Shown piece by piece: positions 41,875 through 50,462 of a stretch of DNA of 64,000 nucleotides. This DNA comes from Trueperella bialowiezensis (GTDB lineage Bacteria; Actinomycetota; Actinomycetes; Actinomycetales; Actinomycetaceae), in NCBI RefSeq assembly GCF_900637955.1, contig NZ_LR134476.1, forward strand, positions 1,054,001 to 1,118,000. The letters run 5' to 3'. How positions within the stretch are numbered: position 1 is the first letter of the stretch; the number at the start of each line of letters is the position of its first letter. Under the pieces are notes generated by a model. The model had not been told where the DNA came from. It did not search any database and was given only the letters and a program-made list of their open reading frames with translations. The position numbers were made by a program, and so were the translations under genes.

Positions 41875-43272
41875 TTATTGCGTGATCGTGGCGGCATACT
41901 CTTCGTAGTCGGCGGCCTTCGGAATTTGGCGGATGTCGCGAACGCTTACGATGTGGGCGAGGCAGAGGGCCATGAATGCGGAGCCGAGCGCGATCGTCGT
42001 CGTATATCCGAGGTGTTCGTAGAGGAAGCCGACGGCGGAAAACACGGCCGAGCTGAGCGCCAGTTCCACAACGCCGATGGCGGAGAACATGCGGCCGAGC
42101 TTGGCGTCGGGGACGACGAGCATCTGGATCGACCCCATGGCCGCGCTGCCCGCGGGCAAGAGGAGCATTGCGGGTAGCAGGGCTGCGATTCGGCCGTAGG
42201 TGGAGTCGAACGCGCCCATCAAAACAGTGGAGAGCAGCGGAAGTGCGTAGGCGAGAACCACGATCGCGCCGCCGTGCGCCTTTTGGGTGAGCTTGCTTGC
42301 GGCAACGGCACCCACGAACACGCCTATCGCGACCGCCGTGTTGACGAAGCCTGCAAATCCCGCGTTCCCTTCTATCTTGACGGTCTCCCACACGCACACC
42401 GTGATCATCGCGTTGAACACTGCAAACGCGAGGTTTCCCGAGGTTGCGAGCACGCGCAGGAACCTCATCGAGAACGTGATTTTAAAACCTGCGATCAGTT
42501 CGTCGAACGTGAAGCGGGCTTTGGGGGTCTTGGTGGTGGTGGCGTCGGCGTTGGCCTCGTCGTTGGGCGTGGCGTCGTCGCTGGGCTTGACGTCGTTTTT
42601 GGCTTTGGCCGCGGCCGGCTTGCCCACCGAATCCGGTAACAAATAGCTTGCGATTGCACCGACGAGGCTCAAGGCGACGTTGACCGTGTAGGGCAGAATT
42701 TTCCCGACGCCGAGCAGAAAGCCGGCGATCGGTGGGCCGGTAAATTCGACGACGGCGTCGCGCGCCTGGCCCACGGAGATTGCCTTGGGAAGGATGTTGG
42801 CAGGGAGGAAGGAACGGAGCATGACGTCGGTGACGTTTCCGCCGAGGCCTGAGCGGATCCCGAGCCCGATTGCCAGGATCATTGCCGACACGAAGGTGAA
42901 GTTGCCGGTGATGAGGAGGACGATCGCGAGGCCGTACCAGAATGCGCCGAGTAACCCGTGCGAGATCGCGATTTTCTTGCGGTCGAAGCGGTCTTGGTAC
43001 CAGCCGCCGAAGAAGCTCGTGATGCCGGATGCTAGCAGGCCTGCTGAGGTGACGATTCCCGCCTGCGCCGCCGAGCCAGTTTCCGCGATGACGAGCAGCG
43101 AAATAACGAAGCCGTGGATCGCGCCCATGAGGGTGAACGTCGTGTCCGCAGTGAACCACTGCGGGTAGCCGCGCTGGCGCCACAGGCTGTTGTTCTGGTT
43201 TGTGTGTTGGCTGTGTTGGCTGCTGTGCTGTTCTGGGTGCTGGCTGTCGCTTTCAGTGTGCGCGCGATTCAT
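41875..43272 (-). CDS. Major facilitator superfamily transporter (1)
   Basis: A 465-residue protein with about twelve helices in two halves joined by a cytoplasmic loop rich in Ala/Asp/Thr/Lys (about 225-255). The loop between helices 2 and 3 has the MFS motif GGWYQDRFDRKKI. The His/Gln/Ser-rich N-terminal ~30 residues are hydrophilic. It belongs to the MFS_3/enterobactin-exporter-like group by overall look, so it is probably a drug or metabolite exporter; no substrate can be named. It is divergent from the DUF222/HNH gene across a 297-bp gap that holds a LexA-type site. Confidence 0.82.
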   Translation of the reverse strand: MNRAHTESDSQHPEQHSSQHSQHTNQNNSLWRQRGYPQWFTADTTFTLMGAIHGFVISLLVIAETGSAAQAGIVTSAGLLASGITSFFGGWYQDRFDRKKIAISHGLLGAFWYGLAIVLLITGNFTFVSAMILAIGLGIRSGLGGNVTDVMLRSFLPANILPKAISVGQARDAVVEFTGPPIAGFLLGVGKILPYTVNVALSLVGAIASYLLPDSVGKPAAAKAKNDVKPSDDATPNDEANADATTTKTPKARFTFDELIAGFKITFSMRFLRVLATSGNLAFAVFNAMITVCVWETVKIEGNAGFAGFVNTAVAIGVFVGAVAASKLTQKAHGGAIVVLAYALPLLSTVLMGAFDSTYGRIAALLPAMLLLPAGSAAMGSIQMLVVPDAKLGRMFSAIGVVELALSSAVFSAVGFLYEHLGYTTTIALGSAFMALCLAHIVSVRDIRQIPKAADYEEYAATITQ

Positions 43273-43484
43273 ATTCAGCCTTTCCTATTGGTGCTGAAGT
43301 GCTGCTGTGGCGTGGCGTCGTTGCCGCTGTGACGTCGCTGCCGATTTTGGATCATCATAAGAGGTTGGTTTTTTGCGAATCGGGACTATTGGCCCTGCGG
43401 AAGCGCGGTGTGGTTCCCGGAATCGGGCGTGACGTGCGGCGCGATTGTACATGGGAGAAAATCGTGCAACGCACCACATTTTAT

Positions 43485-43512
43485 CGAACGGCTGTTCGGA
43501 TTGTGGTAGGAT
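43485..43512 (+). promoter_or_regulatory. LexA (SOS) box over a -10 promoter element of the DUF222/HNH gene
   Basis: CGAACGGCTGTTCG (43485-43498) is a perfect CGAAC-N4-GTTCG, the actinobacterial LexA box. TAGGAT (43507-43512) follows at the right distance to be the -10 hexamer, so LexA would cover the -35 region. The start codon is 58 bases further on. Confidence 0.7.
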
Positions 43513-43569
43513 GGGAGCAGTTCGAAAGGTATTAGTCCAAGATTCGGCTCGGGAGAGGAGGCGGTGGCG

Positions 43570-45309
43570 ATGTTGTTTGACGACGGCGTGGCGAGTTTCA
43601 ACGCTATGACCGCGCGGGATGACGCTGCGAGCAGTGGTCCCGGAAATCCTCTGGGCGGCCCGCGTCTGGGCGATGAGCATTCGGATGGCGCTCATCTGGA
43701 TGACACTCATCTGGATGACACTCATCTGGAATCCGTCAGTGCGCATCTAGAATCACCCGCCTCGTCCGACGTGCTTGGTCTTCGAGCAAATGAGCTTGTC
43801 GCTAGCCTCGAACAGACTGTGGACGGGCTGGCTGGGATGGATATGCAGTCGTTGAATGCGCGGGTTAAAGGCGACCTGTCGCAGCGTTTGGATACGGCAT
43901 GGCGGCGCCTGAAGGCTATTCGTTATGACCTCGTCGTGATTGACGAGGCCGAGGTTCCTCAAGAATCTGGTGCGCGCACTCCTACCCAGCTCGAAGTGAA
44001 GACTTCGAATGGCGGGTTTATTCAGGCGCGCAAAACAGTGGAGCGGGCGCAGGCGTTACGGGAGGATTTCCCGCTGTTTCGCCAAGCGCTACGGGAGAGC
44101 CTCATTTCTGAGGAGCACGTAGATATCGTGCGGCGCTACATCAATACGCCAGAGTTGAAACAAAAGCTGAGCGATCCTACTCACGGCGAAGGGCGCCTGT
44201 TGGCATGGGCACGCTCGATGAGCACCCACCAATTCGCCAAGCAAGTTAAAGCATGGGTATATCGATGGGCGCCACGGCAGGCTAATGAGGAGACTCTCCA
44301 GCAAACCGTCGAAGAAAAGCTGCATATTTTCCAAAAGCAGGATCACTACGTCATTAACGGCAGGCTCTCACTCCTGAATGGCACCGTGGTTTACAACCTG
44401 ATTCAGGCGATCACGCGCACGAACCTACGTAACTCGCAGAACGCGGGCAGTGGGCAAAATCCTGCCAGCGAACAAAGCGGCCATGGTGTTCGTCCCGACG
44501 ATAGCAGCACGCAGCTCCAGCATGATCTTCAACCTTCACAGCAGCAGGCTTCCTTGCACTCTGCGGCTAACTCGGAGTCGCCGAAGGTTACGGCTGCCCA
44601 ACTTCAGGCCAACGCCCTCGTGGAACTCTGCGCGCGAGTATTGGAAGAGGGAGTCTACGAGGGTTCAGCTCGCACGAGCCCACACGTGTCCGTACACTGC
44701 CCTGTTGAAACGCTCGCCGTGGCACAGTCGCGCTACGAAGAAGCGCAGTTGCATGAAGAAGGGGCACGGTTGCATGGAGAAGCGGGCATGATCGGCGCTC
44801 CAGCAACCGAATCTAGCGCACACGATATTCCCCCCAATATCCACCCCAATATCCACCCCGATCTCGGGCGCAAGCTCGGTCAGATTAAGCCGGGCATAAG
44901 CGCAGAATTCTTCACCGGCCTCGAACCGGCGCGGCTCGATGATGGCACTCCGCTATCACCCGCGCAATTGCAAACGATTATTGCGGACTCGCAGATATCA
45001 CGCGTCGTATTCGGACAGGGCAGCGAAGTTCTCGATCTCGGGCGGCAAGCCCGACTAGCCAGTCCAGCCCAAGCCAGAGCAATCCGGGCGAGAGATAAAC
45101 ACTGTCAATATCCCGGGTGCAGTCATCCGTTCCCCGCATGTCGAATACATCATGCCCACTATTGGGAACGCGGAGGTCCCACGGATCTGAACAACATGGT
45201 CCTCGTCTGCTGGTACCACCATGCGCTCATCCACCAACTCGACCTCACAGCCACCCACTACGAACACGGCTGGGTGTTCACCACGCCCGAAGGTAAGACG
45301 ATAACTTAG
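43570..45309 (+). CDS. DUF222 (13E12-repeat) protein with HNH nuclease domain
   Basis: A 579-residue protein: an N-terminal DUF222 region (about 70-330), a variable middle part rich in Gln/Ser, and a C-terminal HNH nuclease (about 511-560; CQYPGCSHPFPACRIHHAHYWERGGPTDLNNMVLVCWYHH), with two CxxC-type zinc-binding positions and the catalytic His pair. Such genes are multicopy and diverse in actinobacteria; their role is unclear, and in M. tuberculosis several 13E12 genes are under LexA control. The N-terminus has a 15-bp tandem repeat encoding HLDDT. Base composition looks less GC-rich than its neighbours, which may mean recent transfer. ATG 43570 is chosen because GAGAGGAGG lies 8-9 bases before it; GTG 43564 is too close. 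Confidence 0.87.
   Translation: MLFDDGVASFNAMTARDDAASSGPGNPLGGPRLGDEHSDGAHLDDTHLDDTHLESVSAHLESPASSDVLGLRANELVASLEQTVDGLAGMDMQSLNARVKGDLSQRLDTAWRRLKAIRYDLVVIDEAEVPQESGARTPTQLEVKTSNGGFIQARKTVERAQALREDFPLFRQALRESLISEEHVDIVRRYINTPELKQKLSDPTHGEGRLLAWARSMSTHQFAKQVKAWVYRWAPRQANEETLQQTVEEKLHIFQKQDHYVINGRLSLLNGTVVYNLIQAITRTNLRNSQNAGSGQNPASEQSGHGVRPDDSSTQLQHDLQPSQQQASLHSAANSESPKVTAAQLQANALVELCARVLEEGVYEGSARTSPHVSVHCPVETLAVAQSRYEEAQLHEEGARLHGEAGMIGAPATESSAHDIPPNIHPNIHPDLGRKLGQIKPGISAEFFTGLEPARLDDGTPLSPAQLQTIIADSQISRVVFGQGSEVLDLGRQARLASPAQARAIRARDKHCQYPGCSHPFPACRIHHAHYWERGGPTDLNNMVLVCWYHHALIHQLDLTATHYEHGWVFTTPEGKTIT
43691..43729 (+). repeat. 15-bp tandem repeat encoding HLDDT units
   Basis: CTCATCTGGATGACA repeats 2.6 times in frame near the start of the DUF222/HNH gene. 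Confidence 0.85.
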
Positions 45310-45343
45310 ACTCGTGGTCGCAACCTAAGATCTTAGAGTTATC
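45300..45343. terminator. Possible bidirectional terminator between convergent genes
   Basis: GATAACT (45300-45306) and AGTTATC (45337-45343) face each other and enclose the palindrome CTAAGATCTTAG (45325-45336), just after the DUF222/HNH coding end and before the 3' end of the MFS gene. The outer stem is short. Confidence 0.35.
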
Positions 45344-45345
45344 AT

Positions 45346-46629
45346 CTAAACCCCACGCGGCTCAAAATCAATTGCTTTCATCTTGCGCCAATACCACGCA
45401 GCCGCCAACACATATGCAACCGTAAGCCCCGCGAACACGGCAGGCGACCAGCCCGTATCCGGCAACGTCAACGCCGCCAAAAACGCCGCACCCACAAATG
45501 CCGCGTTGTACATCATGTCGTACAAGGCAAACGCGCGGCCACGGTAAGCATCCGCCGTATCCGCCTGCACAATCGTATCCACCGCAATCTTCGCACCCTG
45601 CACACCCAAACCAAGAAGCACAGCCGACACAAAAATCAACGGCGCACGATACGTCACAATCAACAACGCCTGCGACACCACCGACAAACCCAAACACACC
45701 ATTATCCACTGCGGCGGAGAAACCCACTTATACATCGTCGGCGTCAACACGATCGCCAAGCCGTTCCCGATGATCGAAATCCCGCCCACCAGCGCAAACG
45801 TCGCCAAGCCAGCCTCAGCATCCAACGGATCCGACAGCAGATTACGAGAAATCAACAACAAGGCAATAAAGTTCACCGCATACAAAAACCGGTGAATCGC
45901 CATAATCCCCAGCCCATACATAGGCGTTCCGCGCCGGGTCAAATAACCTACAGCTTCACCCATCTGGCCAAGCACGCGGCGAAAATCGTCGCTCAACGAC
46001 GTCGTCGGCTTCTCATCCGGGCCCAACTCCCACTCGCCCAGCCGCAACGCCAACAAGGCAGCAACCGTAAACAGCACCGCCGCCAACAACAACGCAATCG
46101 TGTTACGCAGGCCCTCGCTCGCGAAATTCAGTACTAAGCCAGCCGCCGCGCCCACGGCCGCCGACACCGAACCCAACGTCGGAGTAATCGAATTCGCCAT
46201 CACCAACAAGTGCTTCGGCAACGTATGCGGCTGACCAGCCGACAGGCCAGACAGCAAGAACCTGTTCACGCCCAACGTCACCAACGCCAACACGTACACC
46301 AACCAGTGCGAAAAATACACGAGCACCGCAAGCACCACGGTGAGCCCGGCACGAACCAAATTCGCATAATGCAACACGTTCCGCCGGCTCCACCGGTCTA
46401 ACAAAGGCCCCGCAAACGGCCCCACCACCGTGAACGGCAACAGCAAGACGGCGAACGCCACAGCCACATCTCCGGCCGTCGTCGCGTTTTGCGGATTAAA
46501 GAAAAACAGCGTGGCCAGCCCCACCTGGAACATGCCATCGCCAGCCTGCGACACCAGGCGCACGGCCAGCAGCTTGCGATACTTGGGATACCGCAGAACA
46601 GCCCGCAGCTGCTCAATCAGATTATTCAC
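45346..46629 (-). CDS. Major facilitator superfamily transporter (2)
   Basis: A 427-residue protein with about twelve helices. The helix 2-3 loop carries FAGPLLDRWSRRNVLHYANL, a variant of the MFS motif common in the MFS_3 (macrolide/siderophore exporter-like) group. Substrate unknown. GTG 46629 is chosen because GGGAG precedes it at five bases and the start overlaps the end of the CCA-adding enzyme gene by eight bases; the longer reading from 46728 would add 33 arginine/cysteine-rich residues read inside that gene. It is thus cotranscribed with cca. Low-GC codons are not evident. Confidence 0.85.
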   Translation of the reverse strand: MNNLIEQLRAVLRYPKYRKLLAVRLVSQAGDGMFQVGLATLFFFNPQNATTAGDVAVAFAVLLLPFTVVGPFAGPLLDRWSRRNVLHYANLVRAGLTVVLAVLVYFSHWLVYVLALVTLGVNRFLLSGLSAGQPHTLPKHLLVMANSITPTLGSVSAAVGAAAGLVLNFASEGLRNTIALLLAAVLFTVAALLALRLGEWELGPDEKPTTSLSDDFRRVLGQMGEAVGYLTRRGTPMYGLGIMAIHRFLYAVNFIALLLISRNLLSDPLDAEAGLATFALVGGISIIGNGLAIVLTPTMYKWVSPPQWIMVCLGLSVVSQALLIVTYRAPLIFVSAVLLGLGVQGAKIAVDTIVQADTADAYRGRAFALYDMMYNAAFVGAAFLAALTLPDTGWSPAVFAGLTVAYVLAAAWYWRKMKAIDFEPRGV

Positions 46630-48088
46630 GATTCTCCCACCACTGCAGCAGCCGCTTCGTGGCCTCCTCCTCGCCCAACGGACCTTCCTCGATCCGCACC
46701 TGCAACAGGTAGTTCCGCGCTTCGCCAACCTCGCGGCCCGGCTTCAGGTCAAGAATTTCCATAATCTGCTTCCCGTCCAAATCCGGACGGATCGCATCAA
46801 TCTCTTCCTGTTTCTTCAGCTCGGCAATACGCCGCTCCAAATCATCCATACCAGCGGCCAACCAGCGTGCCTTACGCCGATTCTGCGTGGTCACATCGGC
46901 ACGAGTCAGCCGATTCAAGCGTTCGAGCAGCGGCCCCGCGTCAGCCACATACCTGCGCACCGCCGAATCACTCCACAGCTGCTCCCCATAGCCATGGAAG
47001 CGCAAGTGAAGTTCAACCAAACGGCACACGGCCTTCGTCGTCGCCTTATCAAACCGCAAATGCCGCATCCGCTTCGCCGTCATTCGCGCACCCACAATGT
47101 CGTGAGCGTGGAACGTGACCGTCCCATCCGGCTGAAACTCGCGAGTCGCCGGCTTTCCGACGTCGTGCATGACCGCCGCGAAACGCAACACGAAATCCGG
47201 GCGCGGCACCGGACCATCCTCGTCGGTCTCCAAGGCAATCGCCTGATCCAACACGGTGAGCGTGTGCTCGTAAACGTCCTTGTGCCGGCCGTGCTCGTCC
47301 ACGGTTTCCTGCAGCGCCGACAGTTCAGGAAGCACGACGTCGGCAACCCCGGTTTCCACCATGAGCTCCAGGCCGGCTCGCGGGTTGCGGCCAATCATCA
47401 ACCGTTCCAGCTCGGCCTGAATACGCTCCACCGACACGATCTCCAACCGGGCCGCCATCGTACCCATCGCCTTCATCACCGGCTCGGACACGTAAAAGCC
47501 CAGCTGGGAGGCAAACCGGCAGGCACGCATGATGCGCAGCGGATCGTCGTCGAACGACTGAGAAGCCGGCGCGGGAGTATCAAGCACGCCATCAAGCAGA
47601 TCGTCCAGCCCACCCGTCGGATCCACGAGCTCCATCTGCGGCAGCCGCACGGCCATCGCGTTCACCGTGAAATCCCGGCGCGTCAGATCGCCCTCAAGAG
47701 AATCACCATAGGACACATCGGGCTTACGCGACGACGGCGTATAACTCTCCGTCCGATACGTCGTCACTTCAACCACGAGCCCATCCCGAGCCGCGCCGAT
47801 CGTGCCGAACTTCTTGCCGATGTCCCACACCGAATCACCCCACTCGTCAAGCAGGGCATGCGTCTCATCCGGGCGTGCCGACGTCGTGAAATCAAAGTCA
47901 TGAACAGGCAAACCCAGAAAAGCATCTCGCACAGGTCCACCAACAATTGCCAATTCGTGGCCAGAACGTGCGAAAATAGATCCCAGTTCATGGATTGCCT
48001 GAGGCAACTCATTCAAGGTTCGCTGTGCTTGAGCAAGAAGCTGGGCACGCTGGTTTAGCTGACGGGAAGTGATATCGCGTTTGTTCAC
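46622..48088 (-). CDS. cca: CCA-adding tRNA nucleotidyltransferase
   Basis: A 488-residue class II nucleotidyltransferase that builds or repairs the 3'-CCA end of tRNAs. The head has GGPVRD (50-55) and the metal-binding DFDFTT (64-66), then RRDFTVNAMA (137-146) and the neck motif DDPLRIMRACRFASQLGF. A C-terminal HD domain is present (H308-D309 in VMHDVGKP), as usual in actinobacterial PcnA proteins. It is divergent from the NUDIX gene with 69 bases between, matching the pcnA/mutT4 arrangement of mycobacteria. The start is ATG 48088. Confidence 0.94.
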   Translation of the reverse strand: MNKRDITSRQLNQRAQLLAQAQRTLNELPQAIHELGSIFARSGHELAIVGGPVRDAFLGLPVHDFDFTTSARPDETHALLDEWGDSVWDIGKKFGTIGAARDGLVVEVTTYRTESYTPSSRKPDVSYGDSLEGDLTRRDFTVNAMAVRLPQMELVDPTGGLDDLLDGVLDTPAPASQSFDDDPLRIMRACRFASQLGFYVSEPVMKAMGTMAARLEIVSVERIQAELERLMIGRNPRAGLELMVETGVADVVLPELSALQETVDEHGRHKDVYEHTLTVLDQAIALETDEDGPVPRPDFVLRFAAVMHDVGKPATREFQPDGTVTFHAHDIVGARMTAKRMRHLRFDKATTKAVCRLVELHLRFHGYGEQLWSDSAVRRYVADAGPLLERLNRLTRADVTTQNRRKARWLAAGMDDLERRIAELKKQEEIDAIRPDLDGKQIMEILDLKPGREVGEARNYLLQVRIEEGPLGEEEATKRLLQWWENRE

Positions 48089-48157
48089 CCTTTAAGGGTG
48101 CCAGAAAAGTGAAGGCGAAAGCATACCCTCAGGCTTAGATCACTACAGTGGATATAT

Positions 48158-48667
48158 ATGTCAAGGAATCATAAGGGGCCACGCCGCAGGCGTCAGCAGG
48201 TGCGTCCGCGGCGGCAACACTTGCCCGTCGTCAGCGAAACGTCGGCGGGCGGTGTCGTGGTGGCCGTTCACCACGGGCAGGCCTATGTTGCGGTCATCGC
48301 ACGGCGTAATCGCGCCGGGCGCCTTGAATGGTGCCTACCCAAAGGTCACCTTGAAGGCAATGAAACGGCCGAGGAAGCAGCAATCCGGGAAGTATCGGAA
48401 GAAACCGGCATCTACGGCAGGGTGCTCGGCCACCTATCGTCCATCGACTACTGGTTCTCTGACTCCAAGAGGCGGGTGCATAAGGTCGTCCACCACTTCC
48501 TCCTTGAAGCGCTCTCGGGTGAGCTGACTGTTGACAACGATCCCGACCAAGAAGCTGAAAAAGCCGAATGGGTAAGGCTCGATGCCGTCGCCTCACGCCT
48601 GGCCTATCCCAACGAGCGCCGAATCATCGGAATGGCGAAAAATTTGCTCTACGGGGAGGACCTATGA
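48158..48667 (+). CDS. NUDIX hydrolase (MutT4-like)
   Basis: A 169-residue hydrolase of nucleoside-diphosphate-linked substrates. The Nudix box (G63-x5-E-x7-REVSEETGI, 63-85) is complete. The first 20 residues are very basic (KGPRRRRQQVRPRRQ), as in relatives at this locus. The substrate is not known; mutagenic nucleotides or diadenosine polyphosphates are possibilities. ATG 48158 has no clear ribosome-binding site and follows GATATAT, so the transcript may be leaderless. It overlaps the DUF6049 gene by four bases (ATGA). Confidence 0.92.
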   Translation: MSRNHKGPRRRRQQVRPRRQHLPVVSETSAGGVVVAVHHGQAYVAVIARRNRAGRLEWCLPKGHLEGNETAEEAAIREVSEETGIYGRVLGHLSSIDYWFSDSKRRVHKVVHHFLLEALSGELTVDNDPDQEAEKAEWVRLDAVASRLAYPNERRIIGMAKNLLYGEDL

Positions 48668-50448
48668 TCGGACTCGCCGTAGCATTGGCAATGAACGCCC
48701 AATCCCTCACCATTATTGACACCGATGGTCCCACGTTAGACCCCGGTGAGGATCTGACGATCACGGTCGAATACCGAAACCACAGTTCACAGCCGGTCAA
48801 CTTGGAAGGTTTCGAACTGTATGCGCAGGCTGGCACGGCAATTTCGCCGACGTCCGTCTATTCGTGGATGAGCGACGTGACGACGTCGTGGCATATTGCC
48901 GATGCCGACGGCACCTACACCGTTCCAGCGAGGGACACGTTGACGACGACGATCACGATCCCCCGCGAGGAGCTGCCATGGGATTCGGGTCCGCGCGGGA
49001 TTGAGGTGCGGGCCGTGGGCAGTACGGCCTCGGATCGTACGATGATCACGGTGGCGCCCGACGACGTCGTCCCCTATCCCGCTACGGTGGTTGTGCCGGT
49101 GACGTCATCTCACCAGTCTCCGATCAACGAACTGCTGTGGCAGGAAGAGCCGACAGCTTCGCAGGCCGAAAGCCTTGCCGACTACCCCGGCCTCACTCTG
49201 CTCGTTGATCCGATGCTCAAAACCAATAAGCCGACCCATGCGCAACGGCTAGCGTTGCCGCCCTACGACGCCGATATCGCAGCGCTCGTGGATGCCGGGA
49301 GGGCCGATCAGATTCCGGAAGGCGACGACGTCTTCCTCCCAGCCGGCTTGCCCTCACTGGAATCGTTAGAGGTCGCCGCCAGTAAAGGCTTGCACGTGCT
49401 CATTCCCGACGCCGTCTATCCGCCGGCACGCCAACTGACCTACACGCCCAGTGCGGTCACCACGCTCCCCGATCAACACACGCCGGCGATTGCCACCCAT
49501 TCCGTGATCGGCTCGGCAATCAACGGGAAGTTCGTGGCCGAACCAGGCGACGCCGAACTTGACCTAGACGCATTGGATCGGCGGCAGGTCACCGTGGCCC
49601 TGTCGGCTGTTCACCAACGCCAGCGCCCTAACGATCCGCGCCCGATCGTCGTCGCCTTGGAACGCGGCGCTACTGACGAACAGTTCGCCGCCGCACAAGA
49701 ATTACTGAGCATCCCGTGGGTGGAACCTGTTGGGCTCACCGAGATCAGCGCGGGCGAACCGGCGCCGGTCGAACGAGTATTTATTGACCGCTCCGAGCCG
49801 GGGCCGTTAACCGCGGACGCGCTCAACAAGATCGATGCCGAACTCGCTAAATTCGACGCGCTGAGCAGTATTTTCCCCGACGGCGACAACCTCAGTGCCA
49901 AAGCCCGCGAACAGGCCAGTTTCCTTACGGGTGCCAGATGGCGGGAGGATTCTGTGGGCCTTAACAAGCAGATTTCCCAGATCGCACCCACCCCCGACCA
50001 GCTGAGCGCGATATCGGTGACGACGTCGTCGCCAATTAATATGATCTCGGAAAGCTCCGAACTGCCGATTCCCGTCACGAACGGTTTCAACCAGCCGGCG
50101 AAGGTGACCGTGCATCTTGATACTCCCGACAACCGGTTGGTAGCCACCGAGGCCGTGGAAGCGGAACTACCGCCGGGTACAACAACCGTGTCGATTCCAG
50201 TAGAAGCGCACGGTTCTGGCAATATCGATGCCAAGGTATATGTGACGAACAGTGCAGGCGATCTGGTGGGAAGCCCTGATACCTTGCATGTGAGAGTGCG
50301 AGCAGATTGGGAGAGTACAGGAACGGTGATCATCGCGAGCCTAATAGGGCTAATATTCGTGGTTGGCGTAGTGAAGTCGATCCGTGATGGCCGCCGCTCC
50401 GAACCTATTGAGCCCGATGACTTCGTTGCCGCCACAAAGCGGAGCTAG
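48664..50448 (+). CDS. DUF6049 family exported protein
   Basis: A 594-residue protein of the family found next to murJ in actinobacteria (Rv3909 in M. tuberculosis). It has an N-terminal beta-rich NEW3-like domain (LTIIDTDGPTLDPGEDLTITVEYRNHSS), a large central region with a polysaccharide-deacetylase-like look (LTLLVDPMLK ... LPSLESLEVAASKGLHVLIPD), a C-terminal Ig-like domain (about 480-560) and one membrane helix (STGTVIIASLIGLIFVVGVV) with a short tail. The start overlaps the NUDIX stop and follows GGGGAGG, which is convincing, yet the hydrophobic leader (IGLAVALAMNAQS) is very short and lacks basic residues. It probably works in envelope assembly; mechanism unknown. Confidence 0.87.
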   Translation: MIGLAVALAMNAQSLTIIDTDGPTLDPGEDLTITVEYRNHSSQPVNLEGFELYAQAGTAISPTSVYSWMSDVTTSWHIADADGTYTVPARDTLTTTITIPREELPWDSGPRGIEVRAVGSTASDRTMITVAPDDVVPYPATVVVPVTSSHQSPINELLWQEEPTASQAESLADYPGLTLLVDPMLKTNKPTHAQRLALPPYDADIAALVDAGRADQIPEGDDVFLPAGLPSLESLEVAASKGLHVLIPDAVYPPARQLTYTPSAVTTLPDQHTPAIATHSVIGSAINGKFVAEPGDAELDLDALDRRQVTVALSAVHQRQRPNDPRPIVVALERGATDEQFAAAQELLSIPWVEPVGLTEISAGEPAPVERVFIDRSEPGPLTADALNKIDAELAKFDALSSIFPDGDNLSAKAREQASFLTGARWREDSVGLNKQISQIAPTPDQLSAISVTTSSPINMISESSELPIPVTNGFNQPAKVTVHLDTPDNRLVATEAVEAELPPGTTTVSIPVEAHGSGNIDAKVYVTNSAGDLVGSPDTLHVRVRADWESTGTVIIASLIGLIFVVGVVKSIRDGRRSEPIEPDDFVAATKRS

Positions 50449-50462
50449 AGTAAGGAATGCAC

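Noticed and set aside
46430-48058. 542-codon antisense frame opposite the CCA-adding enzyme gene
   Set aside because: An Arg/His-rich shadow; the opposite strand encodes a complete nucleotidyltransferase.
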